Source of the DNA: Shewanella sp. GD04112
GTDB taxonomy: Bacteria; Pseudomonadota; Gammaproteobacteria; Enterobacterales; Shewanellaceae
Assembly (NCBI RefSeq): GCF_029835735.1
Contig: NZ_JAOEAL010000001.1
Location: 3,534,001 to 3,598,000 of the forward strand
DNA length: 64,000 bases
Direction: 5' to 3'
The position numbers and the translations under genes were made by a program. The notes under the pieces were generated by a model. That model was not told where the DNA came from. It made no database searches and was given only the letters and a program-made list of their open reading frames with translations. Numbering within the stretch: position 1 is the stretch's first letter; the number at the start of each line of letters is the position of its first letter. This document shows positions 50,717 through 60,264 of this stretch, one piece after another.

Positions 50717-51706
50717 ATGCACAGTTCTTTTTATCAACAACTTGTCGAAATTGATGGCGCTTTGTTTGAGGGCTTCTTGGTACTTTTCTTTGCTTTACTG
50801 TTGGCGCGTTTAGCGCCATTGCCAAGGGAAATGCAGCCACTGATTTGGTTTAGTCACTTAGCCAAACAGCTCGCCGCCAAAGTCAATCGCCCCGGGCGCG
50901 CGCCCAGTCAACAGGCGACCGCTGGCTTTTTAGCCATGTTGCTGCTGGTGTTTCCCTTCTGGGCGATTATCACTTTTTTACTCGAACTTGCCGCCTTCCC
51001 TTGGTTCTTTGAGTTTTTAGTTCTGTATCTGTGTTTGACGGATGCAGGCTTTAGCCAAGTCGCCGACGAAATAGCTAAAGCATTAAAGCGCGAGGATAAT
51101 GCCAGCGCAAAAAAGCTATTACAGCCGTGGATTGTCCGTGATACGGATAGTCTGTCGGAAGTCGGTTTAACCAAGGCCACGATAGAAAAGCTCGCTACCG
51201 CGCCGATTTACGGCACGGCATCGACCATCTTCTTCTTTGCGATCGCAGGCGCCCCTATGGTGCTGGCGGTGAGAATGATTAAACAGCTCGAACTCAGTTG
51301 GCCGCCCATTCAACCTAAGTACCAACACTTTTGCAGTTCGGTGCACGTTATTTCTACGGCACTGCTGGCGATCCCTGCTTGGTTATGGAGTCTGTCGATT
51401 GCGATTCAGGGCGGCTCCAAGGCTTTAGCAATGCTGTTTCGCACCTCTAAAAATCATCCAGCCCTGCGGGGTTATGTGATGAGCGTGTCCTTAGTGGCAA
51501 ACATTTTACGCATTGAATTGGGTGGACCACAGAAGTTTTCGGGGCAACGCATTGATGTGGCTAAGATTGCCCATGGGCCACAGCCGCACCAAGAGATGAT
51601 TGCCCCCGCGGTAAAACTCACATCGCGGGCCTGTGCTATCTGGTTTAGCTTTATTACCTTACTTCCTATCATTTGGGCGGGTTTACGCTGGCTACAAACC
51701 CTGTGA
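50717..51706 (+). CDS. cbiB: CbiB/CobD-family cobalamin-biosynthesis membrane protein
   Basis: Inner-membrane protein of 329 residues with four or five hydrophobic segments. The family joins aminopropanol phosphate to cobyric acid. Family-like features are the middle segment TIEKLATAPIYGTASTIFFF and the C-terminal NHPALRGYVMSVSLVANILR, with ELGGPQKFSGQ. The N-terminal half diverges, and the closest alternative is AmpE, a related membrane family. No other cobalamin genes are near, so its role in de novo synthesis or salvage is uncertain. It lies 31 bases after mtnN and may share its transcript. Confidence 0.7.
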   Translation: MHSSFYQQLVEIDGALFEGFLVLFFALLLARLAPLPREMQPLIWFSHLAKQLAAKVNRPGRAPSQQATAGFLAMLLLVFPFWAIITFLLELAAFPWFFEFLVLYLCLTDAGFSQVADEIAKALKREDNASAKKLLQPWIVRDTDSLSEVGLTKATIEKLATAPIYGTASTIFFFAIAGAPMVLAVRMIKQLELSWPPIQPKYQHFCSSVHVISTALLAIPAWLWSLSIAIQGGSKALAMLFRTSKNHPALRGYVMSVSLVANILRIELGGPQKFSGQRIDVAKIAHGPQPHQEMIAPAVKLTSRACAIWFSFITLLPIIWAGLRWLQTL

Positions 51707-51749
51707 TATGATGCCTTTAATCTTAACATTGGGTTAAAGGCTGACTATC

Positions 51750-52139
51750 TTGTTCGAAAACATGCATGTTTCATTAACAACTCCCGCCTTGTTATTTCCG
51801 GCAATCTCACTGCTATTACTGGCCTATACCAACCGTTTCTTTGCATTGGCAGCACTGATACGTCAGCTCAGTAACGGTGATAAACCCGTGCATAAGGATC
51901 AGATTAAAAACTTAAGCCAACGGATCCGGATTATTCGCCGCATGCAGGAGGCCGGCGTATCCAGCTTTGCCCTGTGTGTGCTCTGTATGATTTTCATCTA
52001 TATCGGTTTTAATAAGACGGGCTCGGTGATCTTCGGTGCCAGCTTACTACTGCTGCTCTATTCACTGATTTTGTCTGTGATAGAAATTCGTATCTCTGTG
52101 GACGCGCTAAACATCCACATCAAAGAGATGAGTAAATGA
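51750..52139 (+). CDS. DUF2721 family membrane protein
   Basis: Protein of 129 residues with an N-terminal hydrophobic helix (about 8-24) and two more close together (about 72-110), the arrangement of DUF2721 proteins. The cytoplasmic loop is basic (NLSQRIRIIRRMQEAG). Function unknown. I take TTG 51750, with AAGG about nine bases before it; ATG 51762 has no ribosome site. It overlaps the next gene by four bases (ATGA), so they are coupled. Confidence 0.8.
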   Translation: MFENMHVSLTTPALLFPAISLLLLAYTNRFFALAALIRQLSNGDKPVHKDQIKNLSQRIRIIRRMQEAGVSSFALCVLCMIFIYIGFNKTGSVIFGASLLLLLYSLILSVIEIRISVDALNIHIKEMSK

Positions 52140-52762
52140 GCCACTGGATTTACTTCTTCGATTTATGTGGCACGGCGGTATTTGCCCTTTCTGGCGCTTT
52201 AGCCGCAGGTCGTCACCGTATGGACCCCTTTGGCGTTATCGTGCTGGCCTCGGTGACTGCGGTCGGCGGCGGCAGTATTCGCGATGCGCTGATTGGCGCT
52301 ACGCCCGTGTTTTGGATCCGCGACCCTAACTACATCATTGTCATACTCGCCACAGTCCTAGCTTGTTTGCTGTTGGTGCGCCGTCCACGCAAGATGCCGC
52401 AATATACGCTGCCGGTCGCCGATGCCTTAGGTTTGGCCCTGTTCACTGTGATTGGTGCCGAAAAAGCCCTCAATATGGGACTCAGTGGCATGATTGCCGT
52501 CGTGATGGGCTTGATCACGGGCGTTGGAGGAGGCATTATTCGAGACTTACTGTGCAGACAAATCCCTATGGTGTTACGCACAGAAATCTATGCCACTGCG
52601 TCGATTGTTGGCGGCATAGGTTATACCGTAAGCCTTGCCTACGGGATGGGCGAAAAAACGGCACTATTTTTAGCCATGACCAGTGCCTTAATCATTCGCC
52701 TATGCGCCATCAAATGGCATTTGTCGTTACCCGCCTTTGATCTCAAAACCAAGAGGGAATAG
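52136..52762 (+). CDS. UPF0126 (TRIC-type) membrane protein
   Basis: Protein of 208 residues built of two three-helix repeats plus a seventh helix. Each repeat has the Gly-rich signature: ASVTAVGGGSIRDALIGATP and GLITGVGGGIIRDLLCRQIP. The bacterial family resembles eukaryotic TRIC cation channels; the E. coli paralogues YicG and YadS are linked to glycine uptake. Substrate here is not determined. Coupled to the DUF2721 gene upstream and adjacent to a secreted NTF2-like gene downstream. Confidence 0.88.
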   Translation: MSHWIYFFDLCGTAVFALSGALAAGRHRMDPFGVIVLASVTAVGGGSIRDALIGATPVFWIRDPNYIIVILATVLACLLLVRRPRKMPQYTLPVADALGLALFTVIGAEKALNMGLSGMIAVVMGLITGVGGGIIRDLLCRQIPMVLRTEIYATASIVGGIGYTVSLAYGMGEKTALFLAMTSALIIRLCAIKWHLSLPAFDLKTKRE

Positions 52763-52763
52763 T

Positions 52764-53255
52764 TTGCGAATATTGTGTCTTTTAGTCTGTCTTATTTGGG
52801 TTCCGGCCTTGTTTCCTGCGTCTGTACACGCTAACTCAGGGGAAATGCCAGCAGAACAGCAGTTAGCCGTAAAATACATGAACGCGCTAACCGAGCACGA
52901 CTATCAAACACTCGGCAAATTCTATAACCGTGATACCGTCTTCTTCGATAAAACCGCCAATCGTAAATACACGGGTGGGCGGTTTATTATCGACTTCCTC
53001 GAGCGCGCCCACGAGGGTGTGCTCGAATATGATTTCAATATCGAGCATATGTATAACGCAGGCTCCCTCGTGGTGATGATTGGTAACTATCACTTTAAGG
53101 GCCCCGGCGAGCAATTTGGCAAACCCGGAAAAATTATTGATGTCGCCATTCCTGGGGTCACCAGTCTTAAGCTCGATATGCGTAATCACAGGGTCACAGA
53201 GCATGTGGATCTGATTGATTACCAGACCATGTCAGACCAATTAGCGATGCAGTAG
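52764..53255 (+). CDS. Secreted NTF2-like (SnoaL/ketosteroid-isomerase fold) protein
   Basis: Exported protein of 163 residues. The signal peptide (about 1-24, LVCLIWVPALFPASVHA) is followed by an NTF2-like fold: AVKYMNALTEHDYQTLGKFY, DRDTVFFDKTANRKYTG is partly conserved as the cone-forming segment, and VVMIGNYHFKG. The fold binds small ligands or forms dimers, with no catalytic acid evident. TTG 52764 has GAGG seven bases upstream; the longer frame from 52737 starts inside the previous gene. Almost abuts the TRIC-type gene. Ligand unknown. Confidence 0.72.
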   Translation: MRILCLLVCLIWVPALFPASVHANSGEMPAEQQLAVKYMNALTEHDYQTLGKFYNRDTVFFDKTANRKYTGGRFIIDFLERAHEGVLEYDFNIEHMYNAGSLVVMIGNYHFKGPGEQFGKPGKIIDVAIPGVTSLKLDMRNHRVTEHVDLIDYQTMSDQLAMQ

Positions 53256-53377
53256 TCACAAAATTTAGCTTTTGTTGAAACTTGAGCCCTCAAAACGAGT
53301 CGAAACCTGCAATGAGTCAATACGACTGAGGTGCGGTATCCAATGCCTACCGGTCGTTTCGTTTCAATGAGGTTTGT

Positions 53378-53806
53378 ATGAAGTTGTTTGGACTGATTGC
53401 CCTACTCGCCCTGAATGGCCTAATGCTCGCGCCCCACGCACAGGCGCAGCAGCCCATTATTGTGTCCTACGCGGTGCAACCCGTAAGCCATTTCAACCAG
53501 CAACTGCGGGCCGCCCAGGAGCAACATCAAGCCTGGAGCGAAGATCCCACCGCCATCAGCAGCCAATATGCAGGTAAAAAGTTTACCCTTGTCCGCACTC
53601 AGCCCACCAAAAATGGCGTGTTTACCTATCAAGTGAGCGAGTTGTCGCAGCAGCACCCACAAATGCTATTAATTCTGTCGCTTAAGAAAAGTGCCCAGCG
53701 CTGGCAAGTGGATTCCGCCCAGTTGGCGTGGAAGTGTCGCGATGGTCAGCATTTCGGTACCGACAGATGCAATATCGGCGAGCATGAGGCAAGCACAGCA
53801 CCTTAA
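53378..53806 (+). CDS. Hypothetical secreted protein
   Basis: Protein of 142 residues that I do not recognise. A clear signal peptide (MKLFGLIALLALNGLMLAPH and then AQAQ) predicts export. The mature part is rich in Gln and has two Cys near the C-terminus (WKCRDGQHFGTDRCNIGEH) that could form a disulfide. A repeated short-helix pattern (HFNQQLRAAQEQHQAW) precedes a beta-rich middle. It follows the NTF2-like gene by 122 bases and ends before a terminator. Function unknown. Confidence 0.65.
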   Translation: MKLFGLIALLALNGLMLAPHAQAQQPIIVSYAVQPVSHFNQQLRAAQEQHQAWSEDPTAISSQYAGKKFTLVRTQPTKNGVFTYQVSELSQQHPQMLLILSLKKSAQRWQVDSAQLAWKCRDGQHFGTDRCNIGEHEASTAP

Positions 53807-53844
53807 GCACAGTCTCTTAAGCTATCGAGATAAAATGCAGATAT

Positions 53845-53872
53845 AAAAAGAGCGCCCTTAGGCGCTCTTTTT
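53845..53872. terminator. Bidirectional terminator between the secreted-protein gene and tyrS
   Basis: AAAAAGAGCGCC / GGCGCTCTTTTT around CTTA, with A and T runs on both sides; suits the convergent genes. Confidence 0.9.
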
Positions 53873-53941
53873 ACTGCTTGGTAAGTACTTATTAACCGTT
53901 TAAGCTCACTGCCTGTAGCACATGGTGACATCCGATTCGGC

Positions 53942-55138
53942 TTAAACCAGAGTCACTTTCGCGAACTTACGCTTACCGACTTGGAATACGGCAACCGTGC
54001 CAGCGCTTAAGGTCATGCGGCTATCATCAACCTTCTCACCGTCCATCTTCACCGCGCCTTGCTTGATCATACGCATCGCATCGGAAGTCGAACCCACTAA
54101 GTCGGCATCTTTAAGTAAGTTAGCAATCGCTAAACCTTCACCCGCCGCTAATTCAACCTCTGGGATATCATCTGGGATAGCGCCCTTTTGGAAACGGTCG
54201 ATAAAGGCTTGATGGGCACTCTCGGCCGCCGCTTGGTCGTGGAAGCGCGCGATGATTTCCTTCGCAAGCGCAATCTTAGTATCACGGGGGTTAGCACCGT
54301 TGGCAATATCTTGTTTGAACTGTTCAATCTCGGCCAAAGGACGGAATGACAGCAGCTCAAAGTAACGCCACATTAATTCGTCAGAAATCGACATGATCTT
54401 GCCAAACATTTCATTGGCGGGCTCACTCACACCAATGTAGTTGTGCGCCGATTTAGACATTTTCTTCACGCCGTCTAAACCTTCAAGCAGTGGCATCATG
54501 ATCACGGCTTGTGGCTTTTGGCCTTCGGCTTTCTGTAACTCACGGCCCATCAACAGGTTGAACTTTTGGTCGGTTCCGCCTAATTCAACGTCGGCCTTCA
54601 GGGCTACTGAGTCATAACCCTGTAAGAGTGGGTACATAAATTCGTGGATAGCGATCGACTGACCCGAAGCATAGCGCTTCTTAAAGTCATCACGTTCCAT
54701 CATACGGGCGACGGTTTGCTGCGAGGCTAAACGGATCATCCCCGCTGCGCCTAATGGCTCTAACCAGCTCGAGTTGAACTCGATACGGGTTTTGGCAGGA
54801 TCCAAAATTTTATAGACCTGCTCTTTGTAGGTCTCGGCGTTGGCTAATACTTGCTCACGGGTGAGTGGTGGACGCGTGCTGTTTTTACCACTTGGATCAC
54901 CCACCATACCGGTAAAGTCACCAATTAAGAAAATGACTTCATGACCTAACTCTTGGAATAATCTTAATTTATTTAAAATTACTGTGTGTCCAAGATGGAT
55001 ATCCGGTGCGGTAGGATCAGCGCCTAACTTGATACGAAGTGGACGTCCTTCTTTGAGTTTTTCCAGCAGATCCGATTCGAGTAGGATCTCATCGGTACCA
55101 CGTCTAATTTCTGCTAATACTTGGTCTAAATCAGCCAT
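53942..55138 (-). CDS. tyrS: Tyrosyl-tRNA synthetase
   Basis: Class I aminoacyl-tRNA synthetase. The HIGH-type motif (APDIHLGHTVILNKLRLFQ), the KMSKS loop (GVKKMSKSAHNYIGV), tyrosine-binding region (MYPLLQGYDSVALKADVELG) and C-terminal S4-like RNA-binding domain (DAMRMIKQGAVKMDGEKVDD) are present. Start at ATG 55138 gives 398 residues with AGGAG 11 bases upstream; the frame continues to 55168. The sequence resembles the TyrZ-like subgroup more than E. coli TyrS. Divergent from the M23 peptidase gene. Confidence 0.95.
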   Translation of the reverse strand: MADLDQVLAEIRRGTDEILLESDLLEKLKEGRPLRIKLGADPTAPDIHLGHTVILNKLRLFQELGHEVIFLIGDFTGMVGDPSGKNSTRPPLTREQVLANAETYKEQVYKILDPAKTRIEFNSSWLEPLGAAGMIRLASQQTVARMMERDDFKKRYASGQSIAIHEFMYPLLQGYDSVALKADVELGGTDQKFNLLMGRELQKAEGQKPQAVIMMPLLEGLDGVKKMSKSAHNYIGVSEPANEMFGKIMSISDELMWRYFELLSFRPLAEIEQFKQDIANGANPRDTKIALAKEIIARFHDQAAAESAHQAFIDRFQKGAIPDDIPEVELAAGEGLAIANLLKDADLVGSTSDAMRMIKQGAVKMDGEKVDDSRMTLSAGTVAVFQVGKRKFAKVTLV

Positions 55139-55265
55139 CTCGGCGGGGACTCCTAAGGCCATGATCATAAAATGAGGAGACTTATGTTACTTGTTAGCCA
55201 CCACAATTGAAAGTGTGTACACTAACGGGATTATTCAAGCCTTAGGTAATCGGTATCGGCGTCAC

Positions 55266-56666
55266 ATGGGAAAGGTTATAACGTTATTTAAATTGTTGCC
55301 TAAAAAGCATCAAATTCTCCTCAGCATTCTTTCTGTTATCACTACGATAACCCTGCTCTTTCCCTCTGAAGAAGCGCAAGCTTCAAGACAAACTCAAGGT
55401 GTCGCAGACCAAGCTCAAGTCAATACCCGTTACGATGTTCCCTTAGCCTTTCGCTCACCAGAGCGTCCAGAAGGGGTTGAGGGCCAATCGCAAGATGCAT
55501 CCACCAACGCCACGCCGTTATCTTCGGCCGACGCCTTAGCCGCAGGCAATGTGCCCGCCAGCGAAACCTTAGAGAGTGCCCACCACAGGGACGTTGAGCA
55601 TTTTAATGTGAAAAATGGCGATACCTTAGCCGCAGTTTTTGAGCGTGCGGGACTCACCAGCAAAGATGTGTACGAAATTACCCAGTTGCCACTCGCCAAA
55701 CAGAATCTGTTAAAAATCATCCCCGGCGAAGAAATTGTGATTTCGAAGGATGCCAAGGGCGATTTAACCGAAGTGCGCTACCGTGTCGATGCGGTATCGA
55801 CCTTAGTGATCACAAAGGATCAGGATAAGTATTCCGAGAAAATCTCAGAAAAAGACATTGAAATCCGCACCCAATTCACCAGTGCGAAAATCAAGAGTAA
55901 CTTCTGGAATGCCGCCGTCGATGCGGGTTTAAACGCGAACCAAATTATGCAGCTCTCGACCGTGTTTGGCTGGGATATCGACTTTGCCTTGGATTTACGT
56001 GAGGGCGACAGCTTCGCCATTATCTACGAGCAGGAGTATGCCGAAGGCGAGTTTTTACGTAACGGCAATATCCTCGCCGCCGAGTTTATCAACCAAGATG
56101 AGCGCTACACCGCCATTCGCTATACCGACGGCAACTATTACTCCGAAAACGGCACTAGCATGCGTAAGGCCTTCCTGCGCTCACCGGTTGACTTTAAATA
56201 CGTCAGCTCAAACTTCAACCCGAAACGCCTACACCCAGTTACGGGGCAAGTTAAGGCTCACCGCGGCGTTGATTATGTTGCCGCCATCGGCACCCCCATT
56301 AAGGCGGCGGGAAATGGCCGAGTTGTCGAATCCGGCTACAATCAATTTAACGGTAACTATGTGTTCATTAAGCACAACGATACCTACACGACTAAGTATT
56401 TGCATTTGACCAAACGCAACGTCAGTAAAGGGGCCAGCGTTAAGCAGGGGCAAATTATCGGCACCTTAGGTAAGACAGGACGCGTCACAGGCGCTCACTT
56501 ACACTATGAATTTATCGTCAATGGCGTACACCGTAATCCAAGAACGGTTGATTTACCTAAGGCCGAATCGATTGCCCGTAAAGAAAAGCCACAATTCGAT
56601 GCGCTCAGCAAACAGTTGATGGCCAGCATTTCACAGAACAAGCAAACCCAATTGGCGATGCAATAA
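55266..56666 (+). CDS. mepM: M23-family murein endopeptidase (MepM/YebA-like)
   Basis: Periplasmic, inner-membrane-anchored zinc peptidase that cleaves peptidoglycan crosslinks. A membrane anchor (about 16-34), an OapA/LysM-like segment (VKNGDTLAAVFERAGLTSKD) and a C-terminal M23 domain follow. Zinc ligands are seen in HRGVDYVAAIGTP (HxxxD) and GAHLHYEF (HxH); TTKYLHLTKR and KQGQIIGTLGKTGRVTG match the family. I start at ATG 55266 (466 residues); the frame opens at 55191. anmK follows after 19 bases, which links two wall-recycling or remodelling functions. Confidence 0.9.
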   Translation: MGKVITLFKLLPKKHQILLSILSVITTITLLFPSEEAQASRQTQGVADQAQVNTRYDVPLAFRSPERPEGVEGQSQDASTNATPLSSADALAAGNVPASETLESAHHRDVEHFNVKNGDTLAAVFERAGLTSKDVYEITQLPLAKQNLLKIIPGEEIVISKDAKGDLTEVRYRVDAVSTLVITKDQDKYSEKISEKDIEIRTQFTSAKIKSNFWNAAVDAGLNANQIMQLSTVFGWDIDFALDLREGDSFAIIYEQEYAEGEFLRNGNILAAEFINQDERYTAIRYTDGNYYSENGTSMRKAFLRSPVDFKYVSSNFNPKRLHPVTGQVKAHRGVDYVAAIGTPIKAAGNGRVVESGYNQFNGNYVFIKHNDTYTTKYLHLTKRNVSKGASVKQGQIIGTLGKTGRVTGAHLHYEFIVNGVHRNPRTVDLPKAESIARKEKPQFDALSKQLMASISQNKQTQLAMQ

Positions 56667-56685
56667 CGACGGACGGATCCTCTAC

Positions 56686-57795
56686 ATGAACAAGGCTTAT
56701 TATATTGGACTGATGTCTGGCACCAGTATGGACGGCGTCGATGCGGTGTTAGTCGACTTTGCGGGCGAGCAGCCGCAGCTTATCGCAACGCATACCGAGG
56801 CGATCCCGAGCCATTTGCTTAAGGGATTGCAGCGTTTATGCCTGCCCGGCAATGATGAAATCAACCGCCTTGGTCGCCTTGACCGCAGTGTCGGTAAATT
56901 ATTTGCCCTCGCAGTCAACAACTTGCTCGCCAAAGCCCAGATAGCCAAAGAAGACATCATTGCCATTGGTAGCCATGGCCAAACCGTGCGCCACATGCCA
57001 AACCTTGAGGTGGGTTTTACCCTACAAATTGGCGATCCCAACACCATAGCAACCGAGACGGGCATCGATGTGATTGCCGATTTTCGTCGTAAAGACATTG
57101 CCTTAGGTGGCCAAGGCGCGCCCTTAGTACCCGCCTTCCACCAGCAAACCTTTGCTCAAGTCGGTAAAAAGCGCGTGATCCTCAATATTGGCGGCATTGC
57201 CAATATCACCTATCTGACCGGGAATCGTGAAGAGGTCTTAGGCTTCGATACTGGGCCAGGCAATACGCTGATTGATGCCTGGATCCAGCAAGTGAAAAAT
57301 GAGCCCTATGACAAAGACGGTGAATGGGCCGCTTCGGGCAACACCGACCCACAGCTACTGGCGCAGTTGCTGTCGCACCCTTATTTCTCCCTCGCCTATC
57401 CCAAGAGCACGGGGCGCGAATTGTTTAATCAGGCTTGGTTAGAGCAGCAATTATCAGAGTTTAATCAATTGGATGAAGAGGATATTCAATCGACTTTACT
57501 CGATTTAACCTGCCACAGCATCGCCCGCGATATCCTTAAACTCGCCCCAGTGGGAGAGTTATTTGTCTGCGGTGGCGGCGCCTTTAATACCGAGTTAATG
57601 CAGCGCTTAGCGGCGCTACTGCCGGATTATCACATAGATACCACCTCTGCACTGGGCGTCGACCCTAAATGGGCCGAAGGCATCGCCTTTGCGTGGCTCG
57701 CAATGCGCCACCATTTAGGTTTGCCCGCCAACCTGCCAGCGGTGACAGGCGCTTCCCGCGAAGCCGTATTAGGTGGACGCTTTAGCGCTAAGTAA
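56686..57795 (+). CDS. anmK: Anhydro-N-acetylmuramic acid kinase
   Basis: Phosphorylates and opens 1,6-anhydro-MurNAc in peptidoglycan recycling. The N-terminal GLMSGTSMDGVDAVLVDF, GSHGQTVRHMP, DFRRKDIALGGQGAPLVPAF, ILNIGGIANITYL, GFDTGPGNTLIDAW and the C-terminal VCGGGAFNTELM are intact. The 369 residues match E. coli (369). It lies 19 bases after the M23 peptidase, which supports coordinated wall turnover, and is convergent with the CadC-like regulator. Confidence 0.97.
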   Translation: MNKAYYIGLMSGTSMDGVDAVLVDFAGEQPQLIATHTEAIPSHLLKGLQRLCLPGNDEINRLGRLDRSVGKLFALAVNNLLAKAQIAKEDIIAIGSHGQTVRHMPNLEVGFTLQIGDPNTIATETGIDVIADFRRKDIALGGQGAPLVPAFHQQTFAQVGKKRVILNIGGIANITYLTGNREEVLGFDTGPGNTLIDAWIQQVKNEPYDKDGEWAASGNTDPQLLAQLLSHPYFSLAYPKSTGRELFNQAWLEQQLSEFNQLDEEDIQSTLLDLTCHSIARDILKLAPVGELFVCGGGAFNTELMQRLAALLPDYHIDTTSALGVDPKWAEGIAFAWLAMRHHLGLPANLPAVTGASREAVLGGRFSAK

Positions 57796-57804
57796 AACTC
57801 AAAC

Positions 57805-59955
57805 CTACTGAAGTAGTTTGTGTTTAAGCAGTATGATATCCCGCTGTGGGAAACCATCGAGCGTCATCACTAAGCGGTTTGACTCTGGAATATAAGTCAT
57901 GGAGCCAAACCCGCTTAGGCTCGAGCGGGGCACCCTGAGGAGTGGCGTGACTTGCTGGCTGCTCGCCTCCCAGTAATTTAATCTCTGCTCATTGCCATTA
58001 CTGGATTTGAAATACACCCCGTCCGCCGTCATTGCCCAATTATTACCAGATCGAAACACTTTGCTGGAAATGAGCTGTGTTACCTCTTCAGGCTGCGCGA
58101 GATTAATCAACCAGAGCCCATTCACTCCATAACGGCTAAACACCAATTCAGTTGCCGACTTGGCAAATCCCACCGCCATACTCAGAGGGCTTATCACCTT
58201 GGGCGCACTGTTATCTAAATAAAACTCGGTGATACCGTCGCTGGTCGATGCGAATACCGCAGTACCCTGCCAATTCCAGCTGGGGCGACCATGGTTGTGA
58301 TAACTCGAGGCTAAGGCGGTAATGTTCTTATTGGTTAAATCTAAAATAAAAATGCGATTGCCTTCATTGCGATCATCGGGGGCGATAAAGGCAATTTTAG
58401 AACCGTCGGGTGACCAACGCGGGTAAGCGACACGCGACTTAAGCTGAGTGTGTTGCTCTAGTTTTTGCCCCTTGATATCCGAGGTCCAAATCTCGTTATA
58501 GCCAGTATCGCTAGAGACAAACACGATTCGCCCCGCCTCAGGTGAATAATGGGGATTACGATGGCTAATACCGGAATACAGCAGCGGAAACAAACTGCCC
58601 GGCACTTTATCCCCGAGGGAAAAATACGCCATTTGGAATTGCCGACGATACTGGTGATAAACCAACTCGCCCTCATCGGATACGCTACTCGGATAACTCA
58701 TACCTTCCACATCGAGTGGCCGAATATGGGCCGTTTCGATATCGATAGTAAAACCATTGCGACTACCAGAGTCTTCCGTGGCAAACACTAACGCCTGACT
58801 GTTGGGCGTCCAGCTCAAGCCGCGAATATCTTCTAGTCCTTGGGTTAAGCGTTTTTCATTGGCATTGGCTAAGTCGCGAATAAAAATATCCTCAGAGATA
58901 TTACTAAAGCGCCTCGCTATCGCGAGCCATTTACCATCGGGGCTAAAGGCTAAATCTCTATCTTCGTAATTACACTGGCTTTCGCAGGATAATCTTTCAG
59001 CCGTAGCGTCCGCTTTTGCCAAAGATAAGCGGTAAATCCCCCCCACTTTATCCGCCTCGTGGGAGGAGATATAAGCAAGATATTGACCATCGTGGGAAAT
59101 ATCTATCGCCGCCATATCCGTGCTACAGGGCGCTAGGGCTAGCATCTCATTTGTCGCTAAAGTCAATTGAGTAATAGTGCACTTTCCCGTCGCGTGGCTG
59201 CGGGAGGCAAAAAACAGCTTGGTATCATCTAAGCTCCACACAGCACGCAGCTCAACCGATGTTGAAGGGGTTAACTGACGGGCGGGAACATCTTCACGTT
59301 TAAAATCTTTAAGATACAGACTAGATGTCACCCCAGGACGACTCGCACCATACACAAGCCAACGCCTATCGTGGGATAACCTTGGATAACGCTCCGAACC
59401 CGGATCTCGAGTCAGCACCGTCATTTGGGTATCCGTCATCCGCTGTTTATCTTGATATAAATGCATACCAATAAATAAACTACTGACAACAGCCACGGCC
59501 CCCAGCACCATCGCCATTAAACGCAGACGCTGATTGGCATGTTGCAATTTAGTCTCAGTGGTCTGCCGTAAATCTTCTTCAGTATCGTCGAGTTGATCGT
59601 AGATAGGCGGTAACAACAAGCGATAACCAGCCTTACGCACTGTCTCAATCACGCCACCCTCCACGTCTAGAGGCGATAATTGCTGCCGTAAATGCCAAAT
59701 GGCATTCGTGAGCGCCTTAGTGCCGACGTAGGCATTACCTTCCCACACTTGAGTAATCAACTCATCGCGGGTAACCACATGAGGATAACGCAGGGCAAGA
59801 TAGCTAAGCACTTCAATAAACTTAGGTTGAAGCGACACTTTAGCGGATTCATGTGAGGAGGTTTCATCCCCCTGCGTTTGAAATAAAATTGAGTTATCGG
59901 AAGGGTCAATACGACAATTCCCCAAGTAAAAACCCAACTTACTCTTATCCTTCAT
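57805..59955 (-). CDS. Transmembrane winged-helix regulator with periplasmic beta-propeller (CadC/ToxR-like)
   Basis: One-component membrane regulator of 716 residues. The N-terminal OmpR-type winged helix (about 1-115, LSYLALRYPHVVTRDELITQ, TKALTNAIWHLRQQLSPL, IETVRKAGYRLL) binds DNA; a single membrane helix (about 146-168) follows, then about 530 periplasmic residues with TolB/PD40-like repeats such as YPRWSPDGSKIAFIAPDD, LAFSPDGKWLAIA and NPHYSPEAGRIVFVS. This is the CadC/ToxR layout with a propeller sensor. Starts at ATG 59955; a GTG at 59964 is too close to AAGG. Divergent from a secreted S9 peptidase, its probable target. The sensed ligand is unknown. Confidence 0.85.
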   Translation of the reverse strand: MKDKSKLGFYLGNCRIDPSDNSILFQTQGDETSSHESAKVSLQPKFIEVLSYLALRYPHVVTRDELITQVWEGNAYVGTKALTNAIWHLRQQLSPLDVEGGVIETVRKAGYRLLLPPIYDQLDDTEEDLRQTTETKLQHANQRLRLMAMVLGAVAVVSSLFIGMHLYQDKQRMTDTQMTVLTRDPGSERYPRLSHDRRWLVYGASRPGVTSSLYLKDFKREDVPARQLTPSTSVELRAVWSLDDTKLFFASRSHATGKCTITQLTLATNEMLALAPCSTDMAAIDISHDGQYLAYISSHEADKVGGIYRLSLAKADATAERLSCESQCNYEDRDLAFSPDGKWLAIARRFSNISEDIFIRDLANANEKRLTQGLEDIRGLSWTPNSQALVFATEDSGSRNGFTIDIETAHIRPLDVEGMSYPSSVSDEGELVYHQYRRQFQMAYFSLGDKVPGSLFPLLYSGISHRNPHYSPEAGRIVFVSSDTGYNEIWTSDIKGQKLEQHTQLKSRVAYPRWSPDGSKIAFIAPDDRNEGNRIFILDLTNKNITALASSYHNHGRPSWNWQGTAVFASTSDGITEFYLDNSAPKVISPLSMAVGFAKSATELVFSRYGVNGLWLINLAQPEEVTQLISSKVFRSGNNWAMTADGVYFKSSNGNEQRLNYWEASSQQVTPLLRVPRSSLSGFGSMTYIPESNRLVMTLDGFPQRDIILLKHKLLQ

Positions 59956-60264
59956 TTTTCTCACACCTTCGCTATTTGTCTTTTTATGGTTAGGGTAATG
60001 AGTACATCGTGTGGCTAAATACTACCTAAGACTTAACAAAGATAGCAATCCAATGTTTTAAACTAACTATATAAAATTCAAAATATTAGCTAATTAAAAA
60101 TCTAAAATAGAGATTTAAACAATATAGAAACGAGCCGGGATAGATTGCGATACAGCAACAGATTACTTACAACTGATTGACCAATAACAACATAAGAGTC
60201 AAAGCCTTACTCCTGCGGTTAACTCATCTCAGCAGGGGTAATTTACTTTGCTAGGAACCCAAGT

